This document shows positions 34,544 through 43,151 of a stretch of DNA of 64,000 nucleotides, one piece after another. Within the stretch, counting starts at the first letter, position 1; every line of letters begins with the position of its first letter. The DNA is taken from the NCBI GenBank assembly GCA_963695375.1, contig OY968767.1, positions 310,001 through 374,000 on the forward strand, in the 5' to 3' direction. The translations under genes and the position numbers were made by a program. This stretch comes from JACCVL01 sp963695375 (lineage in GTDB: Bacteria > Actinomycetota > Actinomycetes > Propionibacteriales > Nocardioidaceae). The notes below the pieces were generated by a model. That model had not been told where the DNA came from. It saw only the letters and a list, made by a program, of their open reading frames with translations, and made no database searches.

Positions 34544-35668
34544 ATGGACATCCTGACCCTGCTGGTCACGGCGGCGCTGGCCCTGCTCGCCGGCCTCGCG
34601 GTGGGCGCGCTGCTCGGTGCCGGTGTGCTCCGCCGCGACCGCGCCAGCGCGGCCGACCAGGTGGGTGCCACCCTGCACGCGACGGCTTCGGCAGTCGCGC
34701 CGGTCAAGGAGAGCCTGGACCGGTTCGACGTGCGGCTGCGGGACCTGGAGGCCACCGGGATCGCCTGGCAGGAGCGGCTCGCGGCCCAGGTGGACGCCGT
34801 GCGGCTGACCGGTGAGTCGCTGCGCCGCGAGACAGCGTCGCTGTCGACCGCGTTGCGCCGCCCGCACGTCCGCGGTCAGTGGGGTGAGATGCACCTGCGC
34901 CGAGCGGTCGAGCTCGCGGGCATGGTGGAGCGCTGCGACTTCAGCGTGCAGACGTCGGTGCACACCGACGAAGGCGTGCAGCGACCGGACCTCGTCGTGC
35001 GTCTCGCCGGCGGCCGTCAGGTGGTCGTGGACGCCAAGGTGCCGCTGGACGCGTTCCTCCGCGCCACCGATGCCGCCGGTGACGGCGACTCCGACGGCCA
35101 GCAGATCCACCTCTCGCACCACGCCCGGCAGGTGCGCGCACACGTCGACGCGCTCGCCGCCAAGGCCTACTGGCGGCAGTTCGCCCCGACCCCGGAGTTC
35201 GTGGTGATGTTCGTCCCCGGGGAGGCGTTCCTGTCGCATGCGTTGGAGGCGGACGCGTCGCTGCTGGAGTACGCCGCCGCACGCAGGGTCGTGCCCGCGA
35301 CGCCGACCACGCTGATCGCCCTGCTGCGCACGGTGGCCTACGCCTGGACGCAGGAGTCCCTGGCCGACGGCGCCCGCGAGGTGCAGCAGGTGGCGGTGGA
35401 GCTGTACGAGCGGCTGGCCACCCTCGGCGGTCATGTGGACAAGATCGGTCGATCCCTGACCACGGCCGTCGGTGCCTACAACGGGGCGGTCGGGGCGTTG
35501 GAGAGCCGGGTGCTGGTGTCGGCGCGCCGGCTGCACGACCTCGACATCGGCGACACCGCACCCGTCTCGCCGCGGGTCGTGGAGGACGCGATCCGCCCGC
35601 TGGCCGCGCCGGAGCTGGTGGCCGACGTCGACCTCGAGCCACCCACTGCGGCGCGTCGCGCCGGCTGA
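34544..35668 (+). CDS. rmuC: DNA recombination protein RmuC
   Basis: 374 residues. An N-terminal membrane segment (ILTLLVTAALALLAGLAVGA) is followed by a coiled-coil region and the RmuC core: RPHVRGQWGEMHLRRAVELA, PDLVVRLAGGRQVVVDAKVP, FVVMFVPGEAFLSHALEAD. The core has the PD-(D/E)XK-like nuclease pattern. RmuC limits inversions at short inverted repeats, and it lies next to a gene carrying such repeats. The ATG follows CATGGT by six nt, which would suit a leaderless start. Confidence 0.92.
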   Translation: MDILTLLVTAALALLAGLAVGALLGAGVLRRDRASAADQVGATLHATASAVAPVKESLDRFDVRLRDLEATGIAWQERLAAQVDAVRLTGESLRRETASLSTALRRPHVRGQWGEMHLRRAVELAGMVERCDFSVQTSVHTDEGVQRPDLVVRLAGGRQVVVDAKVPLDAFLRATDAAGDGDSDGQQIHLSHHARQVRAHVDALAAKAYWRQFAPTPEFVVMFVPGEAFLSHALEADASLLEYAAARRVVPATPTTLIALLRTVAYAWTQESLADGAREVQQVAVELYERLATLGGHVDKIGRSLTTAVGAYNGAVGALESRVLVSARRLHDLDIGDTAPVSPRVVEDAIRPLAAPELVADVDLEPPTAARRAG

Positions 35669-35682
35669 GAGGCCACGCGGTC

Positions 35683-35695
35683 TAACTTGGTCGCC
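35683..35695 (+). promoter_or_regulatory. Leaderless -10 element pointing at a GTG at 35696
   Basis: TAACTT at 35683-35688, seven nt before GTG 35696. That GTG opens DGSSASPTPPAHDVPAYDVL, a frame that is out of register with the downstream DUF6542 domain, so the original start of that gene was probably here. Confidence 0.45.
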
Positions 35696-35776
35696 GTGGA
35701 CGGATCCTCCGCCTCACCCACCCCCCCTGCTCACGACGTCCCCGCTTACGACGTCCTCGCTCACGACACCCCCGCT

Positions 35777-35945
35777 CACGATCCGCGACTTTTGCAGGGG
35801 TCGGGTGCTGCGGACGCGGACACGGAGCTGCTCGTCACCGAGGCTGTCACCGCGGCCGATCCGTTCGTTGCCGCGGGCACGCTGCCCGCCGCTGCAGAAC
35901 CCGCGGATCGTGACCAGCGGGGGGCTGCAAAAGTCGCGGATCGTG
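35777..35945. repeat. Interspersed repeat, three copies in the 5' part of the DUF6542 gene
   Basis: Unit 1 at 35777-35797 (CGATCCGCGACTTTTGCAG orientation), unit 2 at 35892-35912 (opposite orientation, two substitutions) and unit 3 at 35925-35945 (opposite orientation, perfect). Units 1 and 2 form inverted ends around 94 bp. Preceding them, 35727-35776 holds imperfect repeats of GCTCACGAC. Confidence 0.88.
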
Positions 35946-36401
35946 GACGGCGGGGGCCGGGGCGCGGGACCGGGGCCGGGGCGGGGGCGGGCGCCGTGGG
36001 TGGGCGCCGAGCCCCCGGTCCGAGCAGTCGTCGGCACTGCCGCCGGTGCGCTGCTCGGGGTCGCGGCGGTCGAGATCGTGCTGCTGGACACGCTCGGCTG
36101 GCTGTTCGGGACCGGCCTGGTGCTGGTCGCGGTCGGCACCGCGTTGACGGTGCGCGTCCGAGACCTGTTCACAGCCGGGGTGTTCCCGCCGCTGCTGCTG
36201 ATCGGGGCGCTGGTGGTCGTCGCCGTGCTGCATCCGACGGGCATCGCGGTCACCCAGCTGGACCCAGCCGCCAGCGCGCCGCAACGGGTGATCGCCGGCT
36301 TCGTCGACCTGGCCGGGGCACTGGTGGTCGCGCACGGGCTCGCCCTGCTGCTGGTCGCCCTCCGGGTGCGGGTCGCGCGGCTGCAGCGCCGTCCCAGCTG
36401 A
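35943..36401 (+). CDS. DUF6542 domain membrane protein (5' end disturbed by repeats)
   Basis: The DUF6542 domain spans four membrane segments (VVGTAAGALLGVAAVEIVLL; FGTGLVLVAVGTALTVRVRD; VFPPLLLIGALVVVAVL; VDLAGALVVAHGLALLLVAL). The first in-frame start after the repeats is a GTG at 35943 that lies inside repeat unit 3, giving 152 residues. A better promoter/start pair exists at 35683/35696, but its Pro-rich frame does not join the domain without a one-base shift. The usual layout, a disordered N-terminus plus this domain, is thus present but split. Expression of the domain is uncertain. Confidence 0.6.
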   Translation: MDGGGRGAGPGPGRGRAPWVGAEPPVRAVVGTAAGALLGVAAVEIVLLDTLGWLFGTGLVLVAVGTALTVRVRDLFTAGVFPPLLLIGALVVVAVLHPTGIAVTQLDPAASAPQRVIAGFVDLAGALVVAHGLALLLVALRVRVARLQRRPS

Positions 36402-36408
36402 GCCGGAG

Positions 36409-37413
36409 TCAGCCCTGCGAGGCCTCGGCGGCCTTCATGTCTCGGCGGAGCTCCTTCGGCAGCGAGAAGATCAGGCTCTCCTCGGCGGTGCGGACCGACT
36501 CCGCCGGCGGGAAGCCGCGCTCCTGCAGCCACGCCAGCACCCCGTCGACGAGATCCTCGGGCACCGAGGCGCCGCTGGTCACCCCGACGGTGCGGACCCC
36601 GTCCAGCCACGTCTCGTCGAGCTCACCGGCGTCGTCGACCCGATGGGACGCGCCGGCGCCGCACTCCAGCGCCACCTCGACCAGCCGGACCGAGTTGGAC
36701 GAGTTCGACGAGCCGACCACGATCACCAGGTCGGACTCGGCGGCGATCTGCTTGATCGCCTGCTGCCGGTTCTGAGTGGCGTAGCAGATGTCGTCGCTCG
36801 GCGGGTCCAGCAGGTCCGGGAAACGCTGGCGCAGGGTGTCGACGGTCTGCATGGTCTCGTCCACCGACAGCGTCGTCTGCGACAGCCAGGCGACGCGGGC
36901 CGGGTCGCGCACCTCGACCGTCTGCGCCTCCGCGGGGTTCTGCACCAGGATCGTCCGCTCCGGCGCCTCGCCCGACGTGCCCTCGACCTCCTCGTGCCCC
37001 TCGTGACCGATCAGCAGGATGTCGTAGTCGTCGGACGCGAACCGTCGAGCCTCGTGGTGCACCTTGGTGACCAGCGGGCAGGTGGCGTCGATCGTCTTCA
37101 GGCTCCGGTCGGCCGCCTGGCCGTGGACGGCGGGCGAGACACCGTGCGCCGAGAACACCACGGTGGCGCCCTCCGGCACCTCGCTGAGCTCCTCGACGAA
37201 CACCGCCCCGCGCCGCTCCAGCGACTGCACAACGTGCTTGTTGTGCACGATCTGCTTGCGGACGTAGACCGGTGGCTCGTAGAGATCCAGAGCCCGCTCG
37301 ACGGTGATCACGGCTCGGTCGACGCCCGCGCAGTACCCCCGCGGCGCCGCCAGCAGCACCCGCCTGCGGTCGGCAGCCGGCTTGGCGGGCGGGTCGGACG
37401 TCACGGCAGGCAC
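36409..37413 (-). CDS. ispH: 4-hydroxy-3-methylbut-2-enyl diphosphate reductase
   Basis: 334 residues. Last step of the MEP isoprenoid pathway, using a [4Fe-4S] cluster. The three cluster cysteines are in PRGYCAGVDRAV, IDATCPLVTKVH and DDICYATQNRQ, and the substrate-binding SSNSSNS is present. The start is taken as the GTG at 37413, seven nt after TACCAT; an ATG at 37422 overlaps that hexamer and would need another promoter. It converges on the DUF6542 gene with a 7-nt gap and is divergent from xseA. Confidence 0.95.
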   Translation of the reverse strand: MPAVTSDPPAKPAADRRRVLLAAPRGYCAGVDRAVITVERALDLYEPPVYVRKQIVHNKHVVQSLERRGAVFVEELSEVPEGATVVFSAHGVSPAVHGQAADRSLKTIDATCPLVTKVHHEARRFASDDYDILLIGHEGHEEVEGTSGEAPERTILVQNPAEAQTVEVRDPARVAWLSQTTLSVDETMQTVDTLRQRFPDLLDPPSDDICYATQNRQQAIKQIAAESDLVIVVGSSNSSNSVRLVEVALECGAGASHRVDDAGELDETWLDGVRTVGVTSGASVPEDLVDGVLAWLQERGFPPAESVRTAEESLIFSLPKELRRDMKAAEASQG

Positions 37414-37426
37414 GGCCTCCATGGTA
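37414..37426 (-). promoter_or_regulatory. Leaderless -10 element of ispH
   Basis: TACCAT on the minus strand at 37426-37421, seven nt before the GTG at 37413. It decides against the ATG at 37422. Confidence 0.5.
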
Positions 37427-37542
37427 CGGGCGGCCCCGGCACCGCCCGAACGCCGGGAAGGTGCGGCGGGGCACGAGCCGGGCCAGCGGCGGGGCACGAG
37501 GCGGCACCAGCCGGGCAGCGAGCCGCCGTCGGTGCCGCCGCC

Positions 37543-37554
37543 TAGGGTGCAGCC
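37543..37554 (+). promoter_or_regulatory. Leaderless -10 element of xseA
   Basis: TAGGGT at 37543-37548, six nt before the GTG at 37555. Confidence 0.6.
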
Positions 37555-38814
37555 GTGGCCCTGCAGACCTCCGCCGACCACCCCGCGCCGCTGCGCACGG
37601 TGTCGGCTGCGCTCGGCAAGTGGGTCGAGCGGCTGGGCTGGGTGTGGGTGGAGGCGCAGATCGCCGAGCTCAGCCGCCGCCAGTCCCGCGTGTTCCTGAC
37701 CCTGCGGGACACCGACGCGGACCTGTCGGTGCAGGCCTCGTGCCCGGCCGACGTGCTCGACATGGTGAACCCGCCGGTCACCGAGGGCGCCCGGGTGGTG
37801 GTGCGCGCCAAGCCGCGCTACTACGACCGGCGCGGCTCGCTGTCGCTCGCCCTCGACCAGATCCGCCCGGTGGGGATCGGCGAGCTGCTGGCTCGGCTGG
37901 AGCAGCGGCGGCGGCTGCTCGCCGCCGAGGGGCTGTTCGCCCCCGAGCGCAAGCGGCCGCTGCCCTTCCTGCCGCACGGGATCGGCCTGGTCACCGGCCG
38001 CGGCTCGGCCGCCGAGCGGGACGTCGTCGAGAACGCCCGGCTGCGCTGGCCCGGCGTCCGGTTCCGCACCCTGCACACCCTGGTGCAGGGCGAGTCGGCC
38101 GCCCGGCAGGTGATCGAGGCGGTCCGCCGGCTCGACGACGACCCGACGGTCGACGTGATCGTGATCGCGCGCGGCGGCGGGTCGCTGGAGGATCTGCTGC
38201 CGTTCAGCGACGAGGGCCTGGTCCGCGCGGTGGCCGCGCTGCGGACCCCCGTCGTCAGCGCGATCGGGCACGAGACCGACACGCCGATCCTCGACCTGGT
38301 CGCCGACCTGCGGGCGTCGACTCCGACCGACGCCGCCAAGCGGGTCGTCCCCGACGTCGCCGAGGAGCTCGGCCGGGTCCGGCAGACCCGTGACCGGCTC
38401 CGCCGCGGCGTCACTCAGCTGCTGGCCCGCGAGGAGCACCAGCTGGCGGCCCTGCGGTCTCGGCCCTGTCTCGCCGCGCCGTACGTGCTGGTCGAGGAGC
38501 GACGAGCGGCCGTGCTGGACCTGCGCGACCGGTCCCGGCGCACGCTGGCGCACCGCCTGGACCGGGTCGGCGACGAGGTCACCCACAGCCTGGCCCGGAT
38601 CCGGGCGCTGTCACCGCTGGCCACGCTGCAGCGCGGCTACGCCGTCGTCACCACCGACACCGGCCAGGTGCTCGCCAGCTCCGCGGCGGCGGCGCCGGGC
38701 GACACGCTCGCCGTCCGGCTGCACGACGGGCGGGTCCGCGCCCAGGTCACCGACGTCCACCCCGAGCCGGTGACGCCCGGCACCCCGACCCCCGGAGGCC
38801 GCACGGATGGCTGA
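37555..38814 (+). CDS. xseA: Exodeoxyribonuclease VII large subunit
   Basis: 419 residues. An N-terminal OB-fold (WVEAQIAELSRRQSRVFLTL) is followed by the catalytic core with GIGLVTGRGSAAERDVVENA, DVIVIARGGGSLEDLLPFSD and VVSAIGHETDTPILDLVADL. The C-terminal helical part ends in LQRGYAVVTT. The enzyme degrades single-stranded DNA together with XseB, whose gene overlaps it by 8 bp. The GTG start is set by the TAGGGT hexamer. Confidence 0.95.
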   Translation: MALQTSADHPAPLRTVSAALGKWVERLGWVWVEAQIAELSRRQSRVFLTLRDTDADLSVQASCPADVLDMVNPPVTEGARVVVRAKPRYYDRRGSLSLALDQIRPVGIGELLARLEQRRRLLAAEGLFAPERKRPLPFLPHGIGLVTGRGSAAERDVVENARLRWPGVRFRTLHTLVQGESAARQVIEAVRRLDDDPTVDVIVIARGGGSLEDLLPFSDEGLVRAVAALRTPVVSAIGHETDTPILDLVADLRASTPTDAAKRVVPDVAEELGRVRQTRDRLRRGVTQLLAREEHQLAALRSRPCLAAPYVLVEERRAAVLDLRDRSRRTLAHRLDRVGDEVTHSLARIRALSPLATLQRGYAVVTTDTGQVLASSAAAAPGDTLAVRLHDGRVRAQVTDVHPEPVTPGTPTPGGRTDG

Positions 38815-39061
38815 CCAGCCCAGCACCAGCGACGACCCGCCGTACGAGCAGGCGCGCGACGAGCTCGTCGACGTCGTCCGCCGGCTGGAGGCCGGCGGCA
38901 CGACGCTGGAGGACTCCCTGCGGCTGTGGGAGCGCGGCGAGGAGCTGGCCCGGATCTGCCAGCGGTGGCTCGACGGCGCGCGGGCCCGCCTGGACGCGGC
39001 GGCCGCCGAGGGGGCAGCCGGCGAGCAGACAGCCGGAGACGACGGCGCGAACGGCGGCTGA
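38807..39061 (+). CDS. xseB: Exodeoxyribonuclease VII small subunit
   Basis: 84 residues. The family core is YEQARDELVDVVRRLEAGGT, then TLEDSLRLWERGEELARICQ, a two-helix hairpin that wraps around XseA. The ATG overlaps the end of xseA by 8 bp, which ensures coupled synthesis. The C-terminus is Ala/Gly-rich and probably disordered. Confidence 0.93.
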   Translation: MADQPSTSDDPPYEQARDELVDVVRRLEAGGTTLEDSLRLWERGEELARICQRWLDGARARLDAAAAEGAAGEQTAGDDGANGG

Positions 39062-39070
39062 CCGGCAGGC

Positions 39071-39607
39071 TCAGAGATCGAGACCGGCGGCGAAGGCGAC
39101 CAGCTCGGGTTCGCCGACCGACCCTGCGACGACCGTCACCACCTCGCCCGACCGGCGGAGCAGCGCGACCTCCTGCGCTCCGGCGACCGTGAACCGCTGC
39201 CAGCGGGTCCCTCCGACGGCCACCCGGCCGGCCGGTTCGGCGGCCGCAGGCAGGACATCGGCGGGATCGCCGCCGGCGGACTGTTCGACCGCGACGTACT
39301 CGTCGTCACCCGTCAGGATCCCGAGGTGCCAGCGCCGCTCGGCAGGCTCCCAGCGCGCGCTCGTCGCCCGCCAGCCGGCCGGCAGCGTCTGCGGCGCCGC
39401 CAGTGGGAAGCCCGCATCGGCGCCGGCCGCGGCAGCGATCCCGCGGTAGTCGACCGTCCGCGGCTCGACCACCGTGTCACTGCGGAACAGGCCCCCGAAC
39501 CAGCCGACAACCAGCACGCCGACCGCGAGCAGGACGACCACGCGCACGACGTCGGAGAAGGACGGATCCGGTCGGCGCGCGCGGGTCCTGCCCGGATCAG
39601 CACTCAC
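39071..39607 (-). CDS. DUF4245 domain-containing membrane-anchored protein
   Basis: 178 residues from a GTG six nt after GACAAT on the minus strand. One N-terminal membrane helix (VVRVVVLLAVGVLVVGWFGG) is followed by an extracellular domain with the DUF4245 blocks VDYRGIAAAAGADAGFPLAA and PAGWRATSARWEP. The family is restricted to Actinobacteria, is usually found next to xseAB and glpX, and has no known function. It converges on xseB with a 9-nt gap. Confidence 0.82.
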   Translation of the reverse strand: MSADPGRTRARRPDPSFSDVVRVVVLLAVGVLVVGWFGGLFRSDTVVEPRTVDYRGIAAAAGADAGFPLAAPQTLPAGWRATSARWEPAERRWHLGILTGDDEYVAVEQSAGGDPADVLPAAAEPAGRVAVGGTRWQRFTVAGAQEVALLRRSGEVVTVVAGSVGEPELVAFAAGLDL

Positions 39608-39695
39608 CGTCCGATTGTCGCAAGCACCCCCGCCGGACGACCGCGACGGGGCTGCGCTGTGATGGTGCTCGCGGCGAGGGCAAGGAGGGACGGGC

Positions 39696-41078
39696 GTGGC
39701 CAAGGACTCGCGTGAGCTGTCCCGTGTGGTCGACCTCGCACTCCGGGTCGGCGAGGTCGTGATGTCCAGCGGCGCCGGCGCCGCCGACGTCTACGCCGCC
39801 GTCCTCGCCGTCACCCGGGCGTGCGACGTCCCGCAGGTGCACGTGGACATCACCTTCACCACGCTGACCATCTCGGTCCAGGCCGGTCACGACGACCCGC
39901 CGCAGACCTACGTGCGCACCGTCACCTACCGCGGCCTGGACTACGGGCTGCTGACCGAGGTCGACCACCTGGTGCGGGACCTCGTCTCCGGTGATCGCGA
40001 CCCCGCGGACGTCAGCCGCCGGCTGAACGAGATGCGCTCGGCGCCGCGGCCCTACCCGCGCTGGGCCATCTCGGCCGCCAGCGGGGTGATGGCCGGTGGG
40101 GTCGGGCTGCTGCTGCAAGGGGACCTGCTGGTGGTGGCGATCGCGTTCGTCACCGCGATCGTGATCGACCAGGTGGTCCGATACCTCGCGCGGCGGCGCA
40201 TCCCGAGCTTCTACCAACAGGTAGCCGGCGCGCTGGTCGCCACGGTGATCGCGCACGGGCTGTACCTGCTCGACGTGCCGGTGCGGCCGTCGTTGATCGT
40301 CGCCTCCGGGATCGTCCTGCTGCTCGCCGGGATCACCCTGGTCGGGGCCGTGCAGGATGCCTTGACCGGCTACTACGTGACCGCATCGGCACGCACCTTC
40401 GAGGCGCTGCTGCTGACCGGCGGCATCATCGCCGGAGTCAGCCTCGGCCTGACGCTGGGGCTGCGGCTGGGCTTCGAGCTGCCGCTGACCGCCCGCTCGG
40501 CGGCGGCGTTCGACGACCTGCCGCTCGCCCTGGCCGGCGGGACCCTGGTGTCGATCGGGTTCGCGCTGTCCTGCTACGCCCCGCTCCGCGCGCTGCTGCC
40601 GATCGCCGGCGCCGGGATCCTGGCGCAGGGCACCTATCTGGTCTTCGTCGCCTCCGGCCTCGGGGTCGCCTGGGCGTCGGCCAGCGGGGCGGTCCTGGTC
40701 GGCATCGTCAGCTACACCCTCGCCGGCCGCTTCCGGGTGCCGCCGCTCGTCGTCGTGGTCAGCGGCATCGTGGGACTGCTGCCCGGCCTGACGATCTACC
40801 GCGGGCTGTTCCAACTGCTCACCGAGAAGGACGTGAGCGGCTTCTTCTCGCTGATCGCCGCCGGCAGTGTCGGTGTCGGGCTCGCGTCCGGTGTGCTCCT
40901 CGGCGAGTACGTCGCGCAACCCCTGAAGCGCGAGGCCCGGCGGCTGGAGAACCGGCTGGCCGGACCGCGGCTGGTCGGGCCGCTGCGCCCGCCTTCCCGG
41001 CGCGAGCGGCAGGCCCGTCGAGCGCGGCGCAGGGCCGCTCAGCGGTCCGGGGGCTCGGCCGCGGATGATCCCCGCTGA
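39696..41078 (+). CDS. Threonine/serine exporter family protein (ThrE-like)
   Basis: 460 residues. The N-terminal ThrE domain begins with LALRVGEVVMSSGAGAADVY and QVHVDITFTTLTISV. About ten membrane segments follow, including the second ThrE/DUF3815-type half after AAFDDLPLALAGGTLVSIGF. The C-terminus is a basic tail. ThrE in Corynebacterium exports threonine and serine. A strong Shine-Dalgarno AGGAGGG precedes the GTG. The start lies head-to-head with the DUF4245 start, 88 nt apart. Confidence 0.87.
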   Translation: MAKDSRELSRVVDLALRVGEVVMSSGAGAADVYAAVLAVTRACDVPQVHVDITFTTLTISVQAGHDDPPQTYVRTVTYRGLDYGLLTEVDHLVRDLVSGDRDPADVSRRLNEMRSAPRPYPRWAISAASGVMAGGVGLLLQGDLLVVAIAFVTAIVIDQVVRYLARRRIPSFYQQVAGALVATVIAHGLYLLDVPVRPSLIVASGIVLLLAGITLVGAVQDALTGYYVTASARTFEALLLTGGIIAGVSLGLTLGLRLGFELPLTARSAAAFDDLPLALAGGTLVSIGFALSCYAPLRALLPIAGAGILAQGTYLVFVASGLGVAWASASGAVLVGIVSYTLAGRFRVPPLVVVVSGIVGLLPGLTIYRGLFQLLTEKDVSGFFSLIAAGSVGVGLASGVLLGEYVAQPLKREARRLENRLAGPRLVGPLRPPSRRERQARRARRRAAQRSGGSAADDPR

Positions 41079-41139
41079 GCCGCAGCCGGCGGCGCTTCTG
41101 CGGCAGTGCCCCACCGGATGGGGTTCCGTAACCGCGGGA

Positions 41140-41152
41140 TAGGGTGCTGCCC
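41140..41152 (+). promoter_or_regulatory. Leaderless -10 element of the mod regulator gene
   Basis: TAGGGT at 41140-41145, seven nt before the ATG at 41153. It probably drives the whole mod operon. Confidence 0.6.
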
Positions 41153-41557
41153 ATGGCGATCTATCGGCTGGCCCAGTCGGCGATGGTCCTGGGGGTCAGT
41201 GACGACACGCTGCGCCGGTGGGCGGAGCAGGGTCGGGTGCGAACCAGCACGGCGCCGTCGGGAGCGCTCGGGATCGACGGTCGGGACCTTGCGGCGCTGG
41301 CCGCGGAGCGGGCCGGGGTCGTCCCCGGAGCCCCCGCCGCGAGCGACGTCCCGACCAGCGCGCGCAACCGGCTGCCCGGGATCGTGACCGAGGTGGTCCG
41401 CGACACCGTGATGGCCCAGGTGGAGATGGTCTGCGGCCCGTACCGGGTGGTGTCGCTGATGAGCCGGGAGGCCGCCGACTCGCTGGGGCTCGAACCCGGC
41501 GTCCTCGTCGACGCGGTGGTGAAGGCCACCACGGTCGTGGTGGAGCGCACCGCATGA
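41153..41557 (+). CDS. Molybdate-responsive regulator: MerR-type HTH fused to a Mop/TOBE domain
   Basis: 134 residues. The N-terminal helix-turn-helix YRLAQSAMVLGVSDDTLRRW then AEQGRV is of MerR/excisionase type. The C-terminal half (SARNRLPGIVTEVVRDTVMA, then VMSREAADSLGLEPG-like VSLMSREAADSLGLEPGVLV) is a molybdate-binding Mop domain. This pairing is the usual actinobacterial replacement for ModE. The stop overlaps modA (ATGA), so it senses molybdate and controls its own transport operon (inference from family and context). Confidence 0.85.
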   Translation: MAIYRLAQSAMVLGVSDDTLRRWAEQGRVRTSTAPSGALGIDGRDLAALAAERAGVVPGAPAASDVPTSARNRLPGIVTEVVRDTVMAQVEMVCGPYRVVSLMSREAADSLGLEPGVLVDAVVKATTVVVERTA

Positions 41558-42330
41558 CCGGCGGTGCGGCCGCCTCGCTGTCCCCCACCCTGCTGGCCGT
41601 CGTGCTGCTGACCGCAGGCTGCAGCGGTGGCGCGGGCGCCGAGGACGGCGACGCGCAGACCCTGACCGTCCTGGCCGCCTCGTCGCTCACCGACGCCTTC
41701 GGCGAGCTCGAGCAGACCTTCGAGCAGCAGCACGCGGGCGTGGACGTGCAGCTGACCTTCGACTCGTCCAGCACGTTGGCCGAGCAGGTGATCGCGGGGG
41801 CACCGGGCGACGTGCTCGCCACCGCGGACGAGGTGACCATGCAGCGGGTGGTCGACGAGGGCCTGGTGTCGGGCTCCGCGGTGCGCTTCGCCCGGAACCG
41901 CCTGGTCCTGGTGACCCCGCCCGACGACCCCGGCGGCGTCGCGTCGGTCACCGACCTGGACGACTCCGCGGTGACCTATGCGGTCTGCGTGCCGGACGCG
42001 CCGTGTGGCGCCGCGTCGGCGACGCTGCTGGACCTGGTCGGTGTGACCGGCCCGCCGGTGACCGAGGAGGACAACGTGCGCGACGTGCTGACCAAGGTGA
42101 CGACCGGGGAGGTCGACGCCGGACTCGTCTACGTCAGCGACGCCCAGGCCGCGGGGTCCGACGTCCGGGTCCTCGACGTTCCCCAGGCCGACGAGGCGCT
42201 GAACGCCGACGTGATCGCGGCGCTGGACGGGACCGACGACCCCGGCCTGGCCGCGGACTGGGTGGACCTGACCACGTCGGACACCGGTCAGCGAGTGCTC
42301 GCGTCGTACGGCTTCCTGCCGGCGGGCTGA
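41554..42330 (+). CDS. modA: Molybdate ABC transporter substrate-binding lipoprotein
   Basis: 258 residues with a lipobox LTAGC (Cys23). ModA blocks: LTVLAASSLTDAFGELEQTF, FDSSSTLAEQVIAGAPGDVL and RNRLVLVTP, with the oxyanion-binding serines in AASSL and DSSST. GEVDAGLVYVSDA is the second-lobe signature. It binds molybdate outside the membrane. The ATG overlaps the regulator stop. Confidence 0.94.
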   Translation: MTGGAAASLSPTLLAVVLLTAGCSGGAGAEDGDAQTLTVLAASSLTDAFGELEQTFEQQHAGVDVQLTFDSSSTLAEQVIAGAPGDVLATADEVTMQRVVDEGLVSGSAVRFARNRLVLVTPPDDPGGVASVTDLDDSAVTYAVCVPDAPCGAASATLLDLVGVTGPPVTEEDNVRDVLTKVTTGEVDAGLVYVSDAQAAGSDVRVLDVPQADEALNADVIAALDGTDDPGLAADWVDLTTSDTGQRVLASYGFLPAG

Positions 42331-42335
42331 GGCCG

Positions 42336-43151
42336 ATGCCGTCTCAGCAGCAGGCCCGCTCCGCCACCGGGGCGCTGCCGTGGCAGCTGTTGCTGCCGTC
42401 GGTCCTGGCTCTGGCGCTGCTGATGCTGCCGGTGGTGGGGTTGCTCGCCCGCGCTCCGTGGACGACCCTGCCGGCCCGGCTCGGCGACCCCGCGGTGCTG
42501 GAGGCGCTCCGGCTGAGCCTGGTCACGGCCACCGCCGCGACGATCTGCTGCCTGCTGCTGGGCACCCCGCTGGCCTGGCTGCTGGCGCGCACGCAGGTTC
42601 CGGGTCGCCGGGCCGTCCGGGCGCTGGTGACCGTCCCGCTGGTCCTGCCCCCGGTGGTCGGCGGTGTCGCCCTGCTCACCGCCTTCGGCCGCAACGGGGT
42701 GGCCGGGCAGTGGCTCGACGAGGCGTTCGGGCTGCGGTTGCCGTTCACGACCGCGGGTGTGGTGGTGGCCCAGACGTTCGTCGCGCTGCCGTTCCTGGTG
42801 CTCGCGGTGGAGGGTGCGCTGCGCTCGGCCGACGCCCGCTATGACGACGTGGCCGCCACCTTCGGCGCGTCCCGCTGGCAGACCTTCCGGCGGGTGACGC
42901 TGCCGCTCGCGGCACCCGGCGTCGTGTCCGGCGCGGTCCTCGCGTGGGCGCGGGCGCTGGGCGAGTTCGGTGCGACGATCACCTTCGCCGGCAGCTTCCC
43001 CGGCACCACCCGGACGATGCCGCTCGCCGTCTACACGGCGCTCAACGCCGACTTCGACTCGGCGATCCTGCTCAGTCTGGTGCTGCTCGTCGTCAGCGTC
43101 GGCGTGCTGGCGCTGCTGCGCGACCGCTGGGTGACCGGGGTCTCCCCGTGA
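42336..43151 (+). CDS. modB: Molybdate ABC transporter permease
   Basis: 271 residues with about six membrane segments. It has the permease loop DDVAATFGASRWQTFRRVTL then PLAAPGVVSGAVLAWARALG and EFGATITFAGSFPGTTRTMP, which is characteristic of ModB. It starts 5 nt after modA, and its stop overlaps the modC GTG. Confidence 0.94.
   Translation: MPSQQQARSATGALPWQLLLPSVLALALLMLPVVGLLARAPWTTLPARLGDPAVLEALRLSLVTATAATICCLLLGTPLAWLLARTQVPGRRAVRALVTVPLVLPPVVGGVALLTAFGRNGVAGQWLDEAFGLRLPFTTAGVVVAQTFVALPFLVLAVEGALRSADARYDDVAATFGASRWQTFRRVTLPLAAPGVVSGAVLAWARALGEFGATITFAGSFPGTTRTMPLAVYTALNADFDSAILLSLVLLVVSVGVLALLRDRWVTGVSP

Noticed and set aside
37423..38586. Upstream extension of ispH through xseA
   Set aside because: The extension is antisense to xseA; the -10 hexamer and the known IspH N-terminus place the start near 37413.
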